Below, piece by piece: positions 8,724 through 18,230 of a stretch of 64,000 nt of DNA. The translations under genes and the position numbers were made by a program. The stretch's first letter is position 1, and each line of letters starts with the position of its first letter. The notes beneath the pieces are model-generated. The model saw only the letters and a program-made list of their open reading frames with translations. It was not told the DNA's origin and did no database searches. Origin of the DNA: Taklimakanibacter albus (GTDB taxonomy: Bacteria > Pseudomonadota > Alphaproteobacteria > Rhizobiales > Aestuariivirgaceae); assembly GCF_016595235.1 (NCBI RefSeq), contig NZ_JAENHL010000007.1, positions 536,781 through 600,780 of the forward strand, written 5' to 3'.

Positions 8724-10406
8724 CTAGTGCTGGCCCAGCTTGAACGGCGATGGCGTGGCGCCGGTCGCCTCCGGCTCCGCCACCCTCTCTTGCGGACGTG
8801 CGACATCGGCGTGGACGCCGATCGCATCATGCACATCGCCCTGCACGTCCTCGGCGAGCTTCTTGAGCTCATCGAGCTTGGCGCGCATGTCGGTGAGGCC
8901 TTCGCGCGTGATATTGGTGGCGGCGCGTACCACCTCGCCATAGGCGCCGAGATCGTCGATCGCCTTGGCGAGGTCGGTGTTCTGCTCCTCGATGCCCATG
9001 GCGATGCGGATGCTCTCCTTCTGCGCCACCTTGTTGGTGTTCTCCGCCATCTGCTGCAGCGTATCCTTGGCCATGGCCGAGGCCTCGCCCAGAGCCGCCG
9101 AGGAAACCGCCTGGAGCACGACGCTCAAACGATCGGCGACACCTGAGATACCCTGGCTGTGCATGGCGCGCGCTTTGATCGCCTGCTGATCGACGGCATC
9201 CTTCATCGTCTTGATACGAATGGCCCCCGACGTCAGGTCGGCATAGGTCGCCATCGTGTCGGCGGCGGAGGCATCGAGCATGGTGATATGCTGCTCGACC
9301 GCCATCTTCTTCTGCTCGCGCGCCATTTGCGCGATCATGTCTTCGCTGCCCGGTGCCGGCGGCTGCAGCGCCTCACGGGTTTTCAGATTGGCGTCAGCCG
9401 CTTCCTTGATGCCTTCGTTCATGATGGCATAGACCGTGCCCATCATATTGTTGGCGTCGAACAGATTCTCGACCTGGTCGTTCATTTTGTTGAGATGCCC
9501 GCGCACCGAGCCGACGCGGGTCTTGGCCGTGTTCACGAAATTCACCGCCGCGTCGACCAGGTCCTTCTGGCGCTGCTTGTGATCGTCGGCGCTGATGTCG
9601 AGGAGCTCGCGCAGTTTCTTCTTCTGCTCGACATATTCGCCGAGCTCGCTCTCCGTCGGGGTCTGCTGGTCGAGCTGATGAAGCTCGTCCGACAGCTTGT
9701 CCAGCGAGTCGACGACCCATTTCAGCTCTTCATTCTTGCGCGCGATCGCGATACGGGCCTCTTCCTTGACGCCGCCAAGGCCGAAGAAACTGCGATTCTC
9801 GCCCAGCGCCGCGATGTCGGAATGGATATCCTCGACCGAGGATTTGAGCTGCTTGAACTCCTGCTGCTTGGCATCTTTGATACGCAGAAGCTCCTCCTCG
9901 CGCTTTCTGTCGCGCAGGATCTCCTGGAAGGCGTCGAGCGTCAGGCCGTTCGTGCGCAAAGTATAGACCGCATCGATGATGTCGGTCAGCGGCTGCATCC
10001 GCTCGTCGAACTGGATCAGCGAAGTGTTGAGGTCGTCATAGACCTGCTTCAGCTCGGAGAACGTGCCCGTATCGGTAAGCCGGATGATCTCCTGCGCCAT
10101 CTCTTCGCGCTGGCTCTGGAGATATTCCTTGAACAGCTCGAACTCCTTGATGCGTTCGCGATTCTGTTCCTTCGTGCCCTCGAAGGTGAGGAGCTTGGCG
10201 ACTTCCTCGCGCTTGGCCTCAGGCTTGGTGTTCTCGGCGAACATCACCTTGAAAAAGCTGTTGGCCGAGATATTGGCGAAGCGCGGATCGGCGCTGACCT
10301 CGGTCTTGGCGGCCTTGCTTACGTTCTCGCGTGCCCGCACCGCTGTGGTCAGGATATCGGAGACGTCGGGCTTCTGCTGAAGTTTCGGCTTGGCGGCGTC
10401 GGCCAT
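8724..10406 (-). CDS. Large coiled-coil protein of unknown function
   Basis: A 560-residue, highly charged, almost entirely helical protein. No signal peptide, membrane helix or known enzyme motif is visible. Heptad-rich stretches cover about residues 60-330 and 360-530, and the tail (about 530-560) is Pro/Ala-rich and probably disordered. A short GENRSFFGLGGVKEE insert lies near residue 203. A good AGGAGGG lies 7 bases before the ATG. The AAA+ gene starts 19 bases downstream, so this gene opens a three-gene unit (coiled-coil, AAA+, membrane protein). It may be an adaptor, scaffold or substrate of the AAA+ protein; that is inference. Confidence 0.75.
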   Translation of the reverse strand: MADAAKPKLQQKPDVSDILTTAVRARENVSKAAKTEVSADPRFANISANSFFKVMFAENTKPEAKREEVAKLLTFEGTKEQNRERIKEFELFKEYLQSQREEMAQEIIRLTDTGTFSELKQVYDDLNTSLIQFDERMQPLTDIIDAVYTLRTNGLTLDAFQEILRDRKREEELLRIKDAKQQEFKQLKSSVEDIHSDIAALGENRSFFGLGGVKEEARIAIARKNEELKWVVDSLDKLSDELHQLDQQTPTESELGEYVEQKKKLRELLDISADDHKQRQKDLVDAAVNFVNTAKTRVGSVRGHLNKMNDQVENLFDANNMMGTVYAIMNEGIKEAADANLKTREALQPPAPGSEDMIAQMAREQKKMAVEQHITMLDASAADTMATYADLTSGAIRIKTMKDAVDQQAIKARAMHSQGISGVADRLSVVLQAVSSAALGEASAMAKDTLQQMAENTNKVAQKESIRIAMGIEEQNTDLAKAIDDLGAYGEVVRAATNITREGLTDMRAKLDELKKLAEDVQGDVHDAIGVHADVARPQERVAEPEATGATPSPFKLGQH

Positions 10407-10491
10407 CTGGTGTCCCTCCTGACAGAATGTCGCAGGGGCACATATAGGGGGGAAGCCTCATGCCGTCCAGCACTGCGCACACAGAAATTTG

Positions 10492-10523
10492 TGCAACACC
10501 GGCCCTTGTAGGGACCGGCGTTG
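10492..10523. terminator. Imperfect hairpin between cupin gene and coiled-coil gene
   Basis: GCAACACCGG and CCGGCGTTGC form a stem with two mismatches around a short TTGTA loop. On the minus strand it follows the cupin stop by about 40 bases and could end that transcript. There is no clear T tract after it, so termination is uncertain. Confidence 0.3.
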
Positions 10524-10563
10524 CATCACACATACTAACGTTTAATCGCGATCCGACACTGCC

Positions 10564-10926
10564 TTATTTCGGCGTCAGAATCACATAGTGCTTGCGCACC
10601 TTCTCGACCGTTTCCCAAGTTCCCTTGAAGCCCGGCGGAATGATGAAGCCATCGCCGGCCTTCAGCGTCCACTTCTTGCCCTTGTCGTTGGTCAGGATGG
10701 CCTTGCCTTCGATGAAGTGGCAGAACTCCCATTCGTTATAAGCCACCTTCACCTTGCCCGGCGTCGATTCCCAGATGCCCGAATATAGCCGGCCCTTCTC
10801 GCCCTTATAGTGGTTCCAGGTCTTGGTCTTGTACGGTCCCTTGAGGAGCGTCGGTCCACTGCCCTGCCCCTTCTCGACCTTTGGCGCTTTTGCGCCCGTG
10901 GTTTTCATGACGATGATGTCAGCCAT
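10564..10926 (-). CDS. Cupin-domain protein (DUF861-like)
   Basis: A 120-residue single-cupin protein. The fold is recognisable from YSGIWESTPGKVKVAYNEWEFCHFIEGKAILT followed by the second motif AGDGFIIPPGFKGTWE. The pattern is that of the small DUF861 cupins (related to EutQ and ureidoglycine aminohydrolase), which often lack a complete metal site. Catalytic function cannot be assigned. GAGGAG lies 6 bases before the ATG. It lies between cca (upstream) and the coiled-coil gene (downstream) on the same strand. Confidence 0.8.
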   Translation of the reverse strand: MADIIVMKTTGAKAPKVEKGQGSGPTLLKGPYKTKTWNHYKGEKGRLYSGIWESTPGKVKVAYNEWEFCHFIEGKAILTNDKGKKWTLKAGDGFIIPPGFKGTWETVEKVRKHYVILTPK

Positions 10927-10974
10927 TGTGATCTCCTCTTGTCTGGCTTGATTTGAAACGGATGGGTGCCGCTG

Positions 10975-12195
10975 TCAGCCTCTGGCCTCCAGCTTGTGCA
11001 GGAGGGTCTCTTTGTTTTCGGTAAAGTCCGACGCGATCCACCAGTCTTCGAGTCGCTCCAATTCGCGGCCGAGATCCGGTCCTGGCTTGAAGCCATGCGC
11101 CAGGAGATCCTGTCCGGAGAGCGGAAAGCGCGGAATGATCCATTGATCGGCGAAATCGAGAAGCGCTCTCCAAGCCGTGCGGTCGACCCGGGTCTCCGAT
11201 TGTGCCCAAGCGAGCCGGACCTGATCGCGCCAGGTCGCCGGGCCAAGCCGATAGAGCACCGCGCGGCGTTCCTTGTCGCGCAACGACGGATGCGGTGAAG
11301 TATGGCTCGCGATCGCTTCGAGGCGTTTCATTTCCGCATTGGTGAGGCGCAAATGCTCGCGCAAGGCGAACGGCGACTTGGCGATGAGGATGAGCCGCAA
11401 GAGCGCGTCGGGAGCGAGGCCTTGCACGGCATCGATCTTCGCCATGCGGACAAAAGCGCTCAGCTCCGCGAGAGGCGTGAACAGCATCTTCAGCACATTG
11501 CGGGCGGCCATCAGCTTGATTGTCTCGCTCGCCCGCTTCGCTTCGAGCAGCTTGAACAGTTCCTGGCGAACGCGCTCGCTTGAGAGTTCCTTAAGCTTGC
11601 CCTTGTATCTGATGCAGGCGGCAAGCCCCTTGGGATCGGGCGCGCCGGCACCATATCGCGCATGGAATCGGAAGAAGCGCAGGATGCGCAGATAGTCCTC
11701 CTTGATGCGCGCCGCGGGCTCGCCGACGAACCTGACTCTTTTTCTTAAAATATCCGGATAACCCTTTGTAGGGTCATATATTTTCCCATCTCCTGAACAA
11801 TAGAGCGCGTTCATGGTGAAATCGCGCCGGCGCGCATCCGCTTCCCAATCGTCGGTGAAGGCGACACGTGCCTTGCGACCATAGGTTTCGACATCGACAC
11901 GCAAGGTCGTCACCTCGAAGGGTTTACCGCCGGTGACCAGCGTAATCGTGCCATGGGCGATGCCGGTCGGATGCACACCGAGACGGGCTTTCTCGCCGGC
12001 CGCGATGATGCGCTCGGGCGTCAGCGTCGTCGCGATGTCGATGTCGTTGATCGGCTCGCCGAGCAGCGTATTGCGCACCGCGCCGCCGGCGACACGCGCC
12101 TCGCCGCCCGCCGCCGCGAGGGCGTCGAAAACCCGGCGCAAGGCCGCATCCTTGAGCCAGGGCTCGGAGCTGAGGGAAGGCAATGTCGTCGTCAT
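10975..12195 (-). CDS. cca: CCA-adding tRNA nucleotidyltransferase
   Basis: A 406-residue class II polymerase-beta-fold nucleotidyltransferase. The N-terminal catalytic domain has GGAVRNTLLGEPINDIDIATT, with the two metal-binding aspartates in DID, followed by FEVTTLRVDVETYGR and the ADARRRDFTMNAL motif. The neck region has RIKEDYLRILRFFRFHARYG. It adds or repairs the 3'-CCA end of tRNAs, or acts as a poly(A) polymerase paralogue. It starts inside the Nudix stop with a 4-base overlap, so translation is coupled. Confidence 0.92.
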   Translation of the reverse strand: MTTTLPSLSSEPWLKDAALRRVFDALAAAGGEARVAGGAVRNTLLGEPINDIDIATTLTPERIIAAGEKARLGVHPTGIAHGTITLVTGGKPFEVTTLRVDVETYGRKARVAFTDDWEADARRRDFTMNALYCSGDGKIYDPTKGYPDILRKRVRFVGEPAARIKEDYLRILRFFRFHARYGAGAPDPKGLAACIRYKGKLKELSSERVRQELFKLLEAKRASETIKLMAARNVLKMLFTPLAELSAFVRMAKIDAVQGLAPDALLRLILIAKSPFALREHLRLTNAEMKRLEAIASHTSPHPSLRDKERRAVLYRLGPATWRDQVRLAWAQSETRVDRTAWRALLDFADQWIIPRFPLSGQDLLAHGFKPGPDLGRELERLEDWWIASDFTENKETLLHKLEARG

Positions 12196-12824
12196 GGCGC
12201 GCGATAGAGACGGTCGTAGAGATTCATGATCATGCCGGCGGTGGCCCCCCAGATATACCTTTCACCATAGGGCATGGCATAAAAATATCTCTGCTTGCCC
12301 AACCATTCGCGGCTGTGCCGCGCATGGTTTTCCTGGCTCATGAGAAATCTGAGCGGCACCTCGAAGACGGCGGCGACTTCGCCCTCATGCGGTGCCAGCA
12401 CGAAACCCGGTTTGACCAGCGCCACCACCGGCACCACATGGAAGGAGGTGCGGGTCAGATAGGCGTCGAGAAAGCCGATCGGCTCGATATAGCTCTGATC
12501 GAGTCCTGTTTCCTCGCGCGTTTCGCGCAAGGCGGCGGCGAGCGCATCCTCGCGTGGCTCGATCTTGCCGCCCGGAAAAGCGACCTGGCCGGCATGGCTC
12601 GCCAGATGATCGGTGCGCTGGGTGAGGAGCACGGTGAGCTCCGGCTCATGCAGCACGATCGGCACCAGCACCGCGGCGGCGCGCCGGGCCTTCAGCGGAT
12701 CGATGGCCTTGAGATCGGGATTGAGATCATCGTCGCTGCGCGCCACGGCCTCAGGCGCGTCTTTCAGAAGCCGCGTCGCGGCGCGTGCGCGGACTTCCGC
12801 CTCGTCGAACCTGAAATCATCCAT
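12192..12824 (-). CDS. CoA-pyrophosphatase-type Nudix hydrolase
   Basis: A 210-residue Nudix protein of the CoA diphosphatase (NudL/YeaB, PCD1) group. The extended family signature LLTQRTDHLASHAGQVAFPGG immediately precedes the Nudix box GKIEPREDALAAALRETREE. These enzymes cut CoA or oxidised CoA to phosphopantetheine and 3',5'-ADP. The start overlaps the DUF1285 stop by one base and the stop overlaps cca by 4, making a tight DUF1285-nudix-cca operon, a common arrangement in alphaproteobacteria. Confidence 0.9.
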   Translation of the reverse strand: MDDFRFDEAEVRARAATRLLKDAPEAVARSDDDLNPDLKAIDPLKARRAAAVLVPIVLHEPELTVLLTQRTDHLASHAGQVAFPGGKIEPREDALAAALRETREETGLDQSYIEPIGFLDAYLTRTSFHVVPVVALVKPGFVLAPHEGEVAAVFEVPLRFLMSQENHARHSREWLGKQRYFYAMPYGERYIWGATAGMIMNLYDRLYRAP

Positions 12825-13414
12825 CAGGCGACTGCACCGATTTCAGCGGCGCGCTGCATCGGCCAGAAGCGGCCGGCCGACCACACGCCGAACCAGTCGC
12901 CCTCGACCGTGCCGAGCGCCACCAGGTCATAAAACAGCGCCCGCGAAACCAGCGCCTCGAGCCTTCCCCGCACCAGCACATAGGGCTTGAGACCTTCGGT
13001 CCCCGCCTCGACCGCCACGCGCATCGGATGCGTAGCGTCAATTGTGACAATGTCGTCGGTATTGGTCTCGAAGGTGATCGACTGATCGCGCCCCTTGCCC
13101 TCGACGCTCATCCTGATGGCGACAAAGGGGGCGTCATCGACCCGGATGCCGCATTTTTCGACCGGCGTGACGAGATAATACTTCCCGTCCTCGTCATGCC
13201 TCAACACCGAAGCAAAGAGCTTCATCAAGGGTTTGCGGCCGATCGGCGAGTTCAAATAGTACCACAGGCCGTCCTGCGCGATACGCATGTCGATATCGCC
13301 GCAAAAGGGCGGGTTCCACAAATGGACCGGCGGCATCCCCTTCTTGCCCGAGGCGCGCTCGGCCTCTTTCAGGCCGGCCAGGGGGTTGCCCGCGTCGCGC
13401 TCCGGCTTGGTCAT
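12824..13414 (-). CDS. DUF1285 family protein
   Basis: A 196-residue protein of the conserved alphaproteobacterial DUF1285 family. Typical stretches are PPVHLWNPPFCGDIDMRIAQ, GLWYYLNSPIGRKPLMKLFASVLR, the YYLVTPVEKCGIRVDDAPF core and ALFYDLVALG near the end. Function is unknown. The ATG at 13414 gives the usual family length; an in-frame ATG at 13495 would add 27 residues, and neither has a strong Shine-Dalgarno. It heads the operon with the Nudix and cca genes and is divergent from the MoxR gene. Confidence 0.85.
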   Translation of the reverse strand: MTKPERDAGNPLAGLKEAERASGKKGMPPVHLWNPPFCGDIDMRIAQDGLWYYLNSPIGRKPLMKLFASVLRHDEDGKYYLVTPVEKCGIRVDDAPFVAIRMSVEGKGRDQSITFETNTDDIVTIDATHPMRVAVEAGTEGLKPYVLVRGRLEALVSRALFYDLVALGTVEGDWFGVWSAGRFWPMQRAAEIGAVA

Positions 13415-13516
13415 GATAAGGCCATGCTTGTTCACAAGGATTTCATTAACGGATTCGGCATTTGGCGCACCAGATTTGGTTTCGCAACCGACCATGCCCA
13501 AACTATAGTGAGCCCC
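13415..13516. promoter_or_regulatory. Divergent promoter region between DUF1285 and MoxR genes
   Basis: About 100 bases from which both the nudix-cca operon (minus) and the MoxR cluster (plus) must be transcribed. I see no convincing operator or -35/-10 pair. Confidence 0.3.
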
Positions 13517-14515
13517 ATGGCAAGCATCAATGAAGCTGAAAAGCATATTGTTTCCGAACTCGACCAGATGGCCGGCCGCCTGGAGAAGGTGCGTGAAGCC
13601 ATCGGCAAGGTGATCTTCGGCCAGTCCGAGGTCATCGACCTGTCGCTCACCGCCATCCTGGCCGGCGGCCATGGTCTGCTGGTCGGCGCGCCGGGCCTCG
13701 CCAAGACCAAGCTCGCGACCACCCTCGGCCGCGTGCTGGGCCTCGAGGAGAAACGCATCCAGTTCACCCCCGACTTGATGCCTGCCGACATACTGGGCTC
13801 GGAAGTGCTCGATGAGAGCGAACATGGGCGCCGCCAGTTCCGTTTCGTGCCCGGGCCGGTCTTCTGCCAGCTTCTGATGGCCGACGAAATCAACCGCGCC
13901 AGCCCGCGCACCCAGTCGGCCCTGCTGCAGGCGATGCAGGAGCATCACATTACCATTGCCGGTGTGCGCCATGACCTGCCACGCCCCTTCCACGTGCTCG
14001 CCACCCAGAACCCGATCGAGCAGGAAGGCACTTATCCCTTGCCGGAAGCCCAACTCGACCGCTTCCTGGTCGAGATCGACGTGCCCTATCCGGCGCTCGA
14101 TGCCGAGCGGCGCATGCTTTTCGCCACCACCGGCACCGAAGAGGACGAAGCTCAGACCGTGCTGACCTCCGGCGAGTTGATGAAGATCCAGCATCTCGTC
14201 CGCCTGATGCCGGTCGGTGAGCAGGTCGCCGACGCCATCCTGTCGATCGTGCGCGCCGCCCGCCCTGGACCCGACGCCGATGAATTCGTCAACAAGACCA
14301 TCGGCTGGGGCCCGTCGCCGCGCGCCAGCCAGGCCTTGATGCTGGGCGCCCGTGCGCGCGCCTTGCTCGGCGGCCGGCTGTCGCCCTCCATCGACGATGT
14401 GCTCGCTCTTGTCGGTCCGGTCTTCCGCCACCGCATGGCGCTCACTTTCACGGCACGCGCCGACGGCGAGACGATCGACAGCGTGATCGCCCGCCTGAAG
14501 ACACGGCTGAGCTGA
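13517..14515 (+). CDS. MoxR-family AAA+ ATPase
   Basis: A 332-residue MoxR ATPase. Walker A is GAPGLAKTKLA near residue 56, Walker B is LLMADEINRASPRTQ near residue 117, and sensor 1 is VLATQNPIEQEGTYPLPEAQLDRF. MoxR proteins act as chaperone-like ATPases with von Willebrand/DUF58 partners, often at the envelope. The ATG at 13517 gives the standard family N-terminus; an upstream in-frame extension only covers sequence antisense to DUF1285. It is the first gene of a four-gene cluster ending at 20294. Confidence 0.92.
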   Translation: MASINEAEKHIVSELDQMAGRLEKVREAIGKVIFGQSEVIDLSLTAILAGGHGLLVGAPGLAKTKLATTLGRVLGLEEKRIQFTPDLMPADILGSEVLDESEHGRRQFRFVPGPVFCQLLMADEINRASPRTQSALLQAMQEHHITIAGVRHDLPRPFHVLATQNPIEQEGTYPLPEAQLDRFLVEIDVPYPALDAERRMLFATTGTEEDEAQTVLTSGELMKIQHLVRLMPVGEQVADAILSIVRAARPGPDADEFVNKTIGWGPSPRASQALMLGARARALLGGRLSPSIDDVLALVGPVFRHRMALTFTARADGETIDSVIARLKTRLS

Positions 14516-14522
14516 TCCCAGA

Positions 14523-15425
14523 ATGCAGGACCGGGCAGCCCTCGCCCTCAATGACCGCGCCGAAAACCTGTCCGGCGCGCTGCCGGCGCTTCTCGTCGAG
14601 GCGCAACGCATCGCCGCGACCGTGATCATCGGCGTGCATGGCCGCAAGCGCTCAGGGCCTGGCGAGACCTTCTGGCAATACCGCCCCTATTCCTTCGGCG
14701 ACACGGTGCAGCAGATCGACTGGCACCGCTCGGCGCGCTCCGACCGCGTCTTCATCCGCGAGAACGAATGGGAAGCCGCCAATACATTATGGCTGTGGGT
14801 ATCGCCCTCGCTCACCATGAATTTCCAATCGCATCTCGCCAACGTGACCAAGGTGGATCGCGCCAAGCTTCTCGCCCTTGCCATTGCGAGCCTTGCGGTG
14901 CGCGCCAATGAGCGCGTCTCGCTCCTCGGCGCCGATATGCTTCCCGCCCATTCGCGTCCCGCTTTGCTCCGTCTGGCGCAGATGCTGATCGCGCAGCCCT
15001 CCTCGCAGACCTTGCCGCATTCGGTGAAGCTGCCGAAATTCTCCACCGTGCTGATGTTCGGCGACTTTCTCGAGCGCCCGCAGGAAATCGCCCGCTCGCT
15101 GAGTTCGATCGCAGCACACGGTGTGGCGGGCCATGTCGTGCAGGTGTCCGATCCGGCGGAAGAGACGCTGCCCTATTCGGGCCGCGTGCAATTCGAGGAA
15201 ATGGCGGGGCCGCTTCAGTATGTCGCCGGCAAGACCGAAAGCCTGCGCGAGGCCTATCAGGCTAAATTCCAGGAGCAGCGCGCGCAGGTGCGCGACATCG
15301 CGCGGCGTATCGGCTGGAGCTTCGCGGTGCATCGCACCGACGAAGCGCCGCTCAAGATTCTCCATGCCCTGCACGGGCTGATCGGCGGCGAGAAGAGCCG
15401 CGCCAATGGCGCGAGGACCTTCTGA
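14523..15425 (+). CDS. DUF58 domain-containing protein
   Basis: A 300-residue DUF58 protein, the standard partner of MoxR. It has the family motif GETFWQYRPYSFGDTVQQID followed by WHRSARSDRVFIRENEWE at about residues 48-87, then a VWA-like fold. It lies 7 bases after the MoxR stop, and its own stop overlaps the next start by one base (TGATG). Confidence 0.9.
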   Translation: MQDRAALALNDRAENLSGALPALLVEAQRIAATVIIGVHGRKRSGPGETFWQYRPYSFGDTVQQIDWHRSARSDRVFIRENEWEAANTLWLWVSPSLTMNFQSHLANVTKVDRAKLLALAIASLAVRANERVSLLGADMLPAHSRPALLRLAQMLIAQPSSQTLPHSVKLPKFSTVLMFGDFLERPQEIARSLSSIAAHGVAGHVVQVSDPAEETLPYSGRVQFEEMAGPLQYVAGKTESLREAYQAKFQEQRAQVRDIARRIGWSFAVHRTDEAPLKILHALHGLIGGEKSRANGARTF

Positions 15426-18229
15426 TGCTGCAGGGTCTCACTTTCCTCACCCCCTGGGCGCTGGCCGGCCTCGCGGCACTTCCGGTCATCTGGTGGCTTT
15501 TGCGTTTTACACCGCCCCGGCCCCAACATGTGCGCTTTCCGCCGCTGCGCCTGCTGCTCGATCTTATCCCGCGCGAGGAACAGCCGGACAAGACGCCCTG
15601 GTGGCTGCTGCTGTTGCGCCTCGCTCTGGCGGCTCTGCTGATTCTCGCCGTGGCGCATCCCTTGCTGTCGCCTACTGACGCCGCACGATTTGCCGGCAAT
15701 CCGGTGCTGATCGTCGTCGATGACAGCTGGGCGGCGGCAAAGGACTGGGATGCGCGTCTTGCCGTCCTGCAGGATGTCGCCGCGTCCGCCGAGCAAGCGG
15801 GCGTGCCCGTGGCGGTTGCCGGCACCACGCCGGTGGGACGTCCTTTCGATCTCCAGCCGCAAGCGGCGCGCGAGGCCATGAGCCGGATCTCCGCGCTCAC
15901 CCCCAGGGCCTTGCAACCCGACCGTTTGGCGCTGCTCGAGCGTCTGCGGCAGGCCTATCGTGACACGTCCGGCCTCAGCATCGTCTGGCTGTCGGATGGT
16001 CTCGACCACCGCACGGCGCGGGAGTTCGCGCAAGGATTGCTCGGCCTCGGTGGCGGAAGCGCCACGCTCGATGTGATCGCTGCCCCCGCAACGGGCCTGC
16101 CGCTCGCTCTCGCCACCCCCGATATCGAAAGCGGTCGCCTGAAAGTGACGGCGTTGCGCGCGCCCACGGCACCGCAGGACAAGGTCGTCGCCAAGGCGCT
16201 GGCCGGCAATGGCCGCAACCTCGCCGAGACGACGCTGACCTTCGGCCAAGGCGCCCCGCGCGCCGAAGGTTTCATCGAGCTACCACTCGAATTGCGCAAC
16301 GAGGTCGAGCGTATCGAGCTCGCGGATGAACGCAGCGCCGGCGCCGTCTACCTTCTCGACGACCGTTGGCGCCGCAAGACGGTCGCCCTCATGGCCGGCA
16401 GCTCATTCGAGTCGGCCCAGCCCCTGCTTTCACCGCTTTATTATGTATCGCGTGCGCTCGAGCCTTACACCGAGATCTTCGAGCCCAAGGAAGCGAACGA
16501 CCTGAAGAACCAGCTCGACGCCGGGCTTTCGGTTTTGGCGCTCGCCGATATCGGCGTGCTGCCGCAAGAAGAGCAGGACCAGATTTCCGGCTGGATCGAG
16601 CGTGGTGGTCTTCTTTTGCGGTTTGCCGGCCCGCGCATGGCCACCGCTCAGGATTCGCTCATTCCGGTCACCTTGCGCGAAGGCGGCCGCGCTCTGGGCT
16701 CGGCTCTCTCCTGGGAGACGCCGCAGGTGCTGCAGCCCTTCGCCGAAACCAGCCCCTTTTCGGGCCTCGCTCTCGACAGTTCCGTGGTCGTCAACCGCCA
16801 GGTCCTGGCGGAGCCCGCCGCCGATCTGACGCCCAAGGTCTGGGCCAGCCTCGCCGACGGCACCCCGCTCGTCACCGCCGAGCGCCGCGGAAAAGGCATG
16901 ATCGTGCTGTTTCATGTCACTGCCAACGCTGATTGGTCGAATCTTCCTTTGTCTGGCATGTTCGTGGAAATGTTGCGGCGCATCCTCGATCTCGCTCCTG
17001 GCGCCGGCAGCGGCGCCGGCACGGCTTCCGGCGAAGCGGCCAGCCAGGCCGCTTTCACGCCGCGCCGCGTGCTGACCGGCACGGGCGATTTCGCCGATCC
17101 CTCACCCGATGCCGAACCGATCGCCGCCGCCGATATCGACGCCGCCAGGCCTTCACCGAGGCATCCGGCGGGTTTCTACAATCGCGGCAGCCTCGAACGC
17201 GCCATCAACCTCACCATCAGCGAGGCAGACCTCGCCCCCATGCCGGCCCTGCCGGCCGGCGCAAGTCTGCGCGGACTGGAACGCGCGCCGGCGATTCCGC
17301 TCGCCCCCTATCTCTTCGGCTTGGCCGCCCTTCTCTTCCTGCTCGATTGCGTCGCCGCATTGTGGCTGGGCGGCAGCTTGCAGCGGCTGAGAGCCCGGCG
17401 CGCCGGCACCGCTGCGATGGTTGCCCTGGGCTTTCTGGCGCTTCCTCTGCTGCAGCCAGGTGCCCTGCATGCGCAGGACACCGCCGCCGACCAGTTCGCG
17501 CTCGACAGCACGCTCCAGACCAAGCTCGCTTATGTCGAGACGGGCGACGCCCAGGTCGATGAGATCAGCCGGCAGGGCCTCGCCGGCCTCGGCAATGTCC
17601 TGGTCGAGCGCACCTCGGTCGAGCCCGGCGAGCCCGTCGCCATCAATCTCGACCGCGACGAGATCGTATTCTTCCCGCTGCTCTATTGGCCCATTCTGCC
17701 CGATGCCCAGGCGCCTTCGCCGGCAGCGCTTGCCAAGCTCAACACCTATATCAAGAATGGCGGCACGATCTTCTTCGACACGCGCGAGGACGGCACCGAT
17801 CTCGGCTCACTGTCGGGCGACGTTTCGGGCGCCACACTGGCACTGCGCCGCGTCGTCGAGAAGCTCGACATCCCGCCGATCGAACCGGTGCCGCCCGATC
17901 ACGTCCTCACCAAGGCCTTTTACCTGCTGCAGTCTTTCCCCGGCCGCTATGAGCGCGGTCAGCTCTGGGTCGAGACCGGCGAAGGGGGGGCTGCGAATAC
18001 CGGCAATGCCGACGGCGTGACCTCGATCATCATCGGCGCCAATGACTACGCCGCCGCCTGGGCGCAGGACAGTCGCGGCCAGCCGCTTTATGCGACCGTG
18101 CCCGGCGGCGAGCGCCAGCGCGAACTCGCCTACCGCACCGGCGTCAACATCGTGATGTATGCGCTGACCGGCAATTACAAGGCGGATCAGGTCCACATCC
18201 CTGCTTTGCTCGAAAGATTGGGGCAGTAG
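15425..18229 (+). CDS. BatA-type membrane protein with C-terminal DUF4159
   Basis: A 934-residue inner-membrane protein. The N-terminus carries the aerotolerance-regulator (BatA) motif: LTFLTPWALAGLAALPVIWW, then RFPPLRLL and a second helix at about residues 57-75. A vWA-like segment (VLIVVDDSWAAAKDWDARLA) follows, and a pair of helices lies at about residues 620-680 (LAPYLFGLAALLFLLDC). The last 220 residues match DUF4159 (FALDSTLQTKLAYVETGD, then FFPLLYWPILPDAQ, YIKNGGTIFFDTRED). It belongs to the MoxR-DUF58 cluster, probably an envelope stress or metalloprotein maturation complex; the client is unknown. Confidence 0.85.
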   Translation: MLQGLTFLTPWALAGLAALPVIWWLLRFTPPRPQHVRFPPLRLLLDLIPREEQPDKTPWWLLLLRLALAALLILAVAHPLLSPTDAARFAGNPVLIVVDDSWAAAKDWDARLAVLQDVAASAEQAGVPVAVAGTTPVGRPFDLQPQAAREAMSRISALTPRALQPDRLALLERLRQAYRDTSGLSIVWLSDGLDHRTAREFAQGLLGLGGGSATLDVIAAPATGLPLALATPDIESGRLKVTALRAPTAPQDKVVAKALAGNGRNLAETTLTFGQGAPRAEGFIELPLELRNEVERIELADERSAGAVYLLDDRWRRKTVALMAGSSFESAQPLLSPLYYVSRALEPYTEIFEPKEANDLKNQLDAGLSVLALADIGVLPQEEQDQISGWIERGGLLLRFAGPRMATAQDSLIPVTLREGGRALGSALSWETPQVLQPFAETSPFSGLALDSSVVVNRQVLAEPAADLTPKVWASLADGTPLVTAERRGKGMIVLFHVTANADWSNLPLSGMFVEMLRRILDLAPGAGSGAGTASGEAASQAAFTPRRVLTGTGDFADPSPDAEPIAAADIDAARPSPRHPAGFYNRGSLERAINLTISEADLAPMPALPAGASLRGLERAPAIPLAPYLFGLAALLFLLDCVAALWLGGSLQRLRARRAGTAAMVALGFLALPLLQPGALHAQDTAADQFALDSTLQTKLAYVETGDAQVDEISRQGLAGLGNVLVERTSVEPGEPVAINLDRDEIVFFPLLYWPILPDAQAPSPAALAKLNTYIKNGGTIFFDTREDGTDLGSLSGDVSGATLALRRVVEKLDIPPIEPVPPDHVLTKAFYLLQSFPGRYERGQLWVETGEGGAANTGNADGVTSIIIGANDYAAAWAQDSRGQPLYATVPGGERQRELAYRTGVNIVMYALTGNYKADQVHIPALLERLGQ

Positions 18230-18230
18230 A

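Noticed and set aside
12824..14647. 607-codon reading of the DUF1285 frame
   Set aside because: Only the last 196 codons match the family; the rest is antisense to the MoxR and DUF58 genes.
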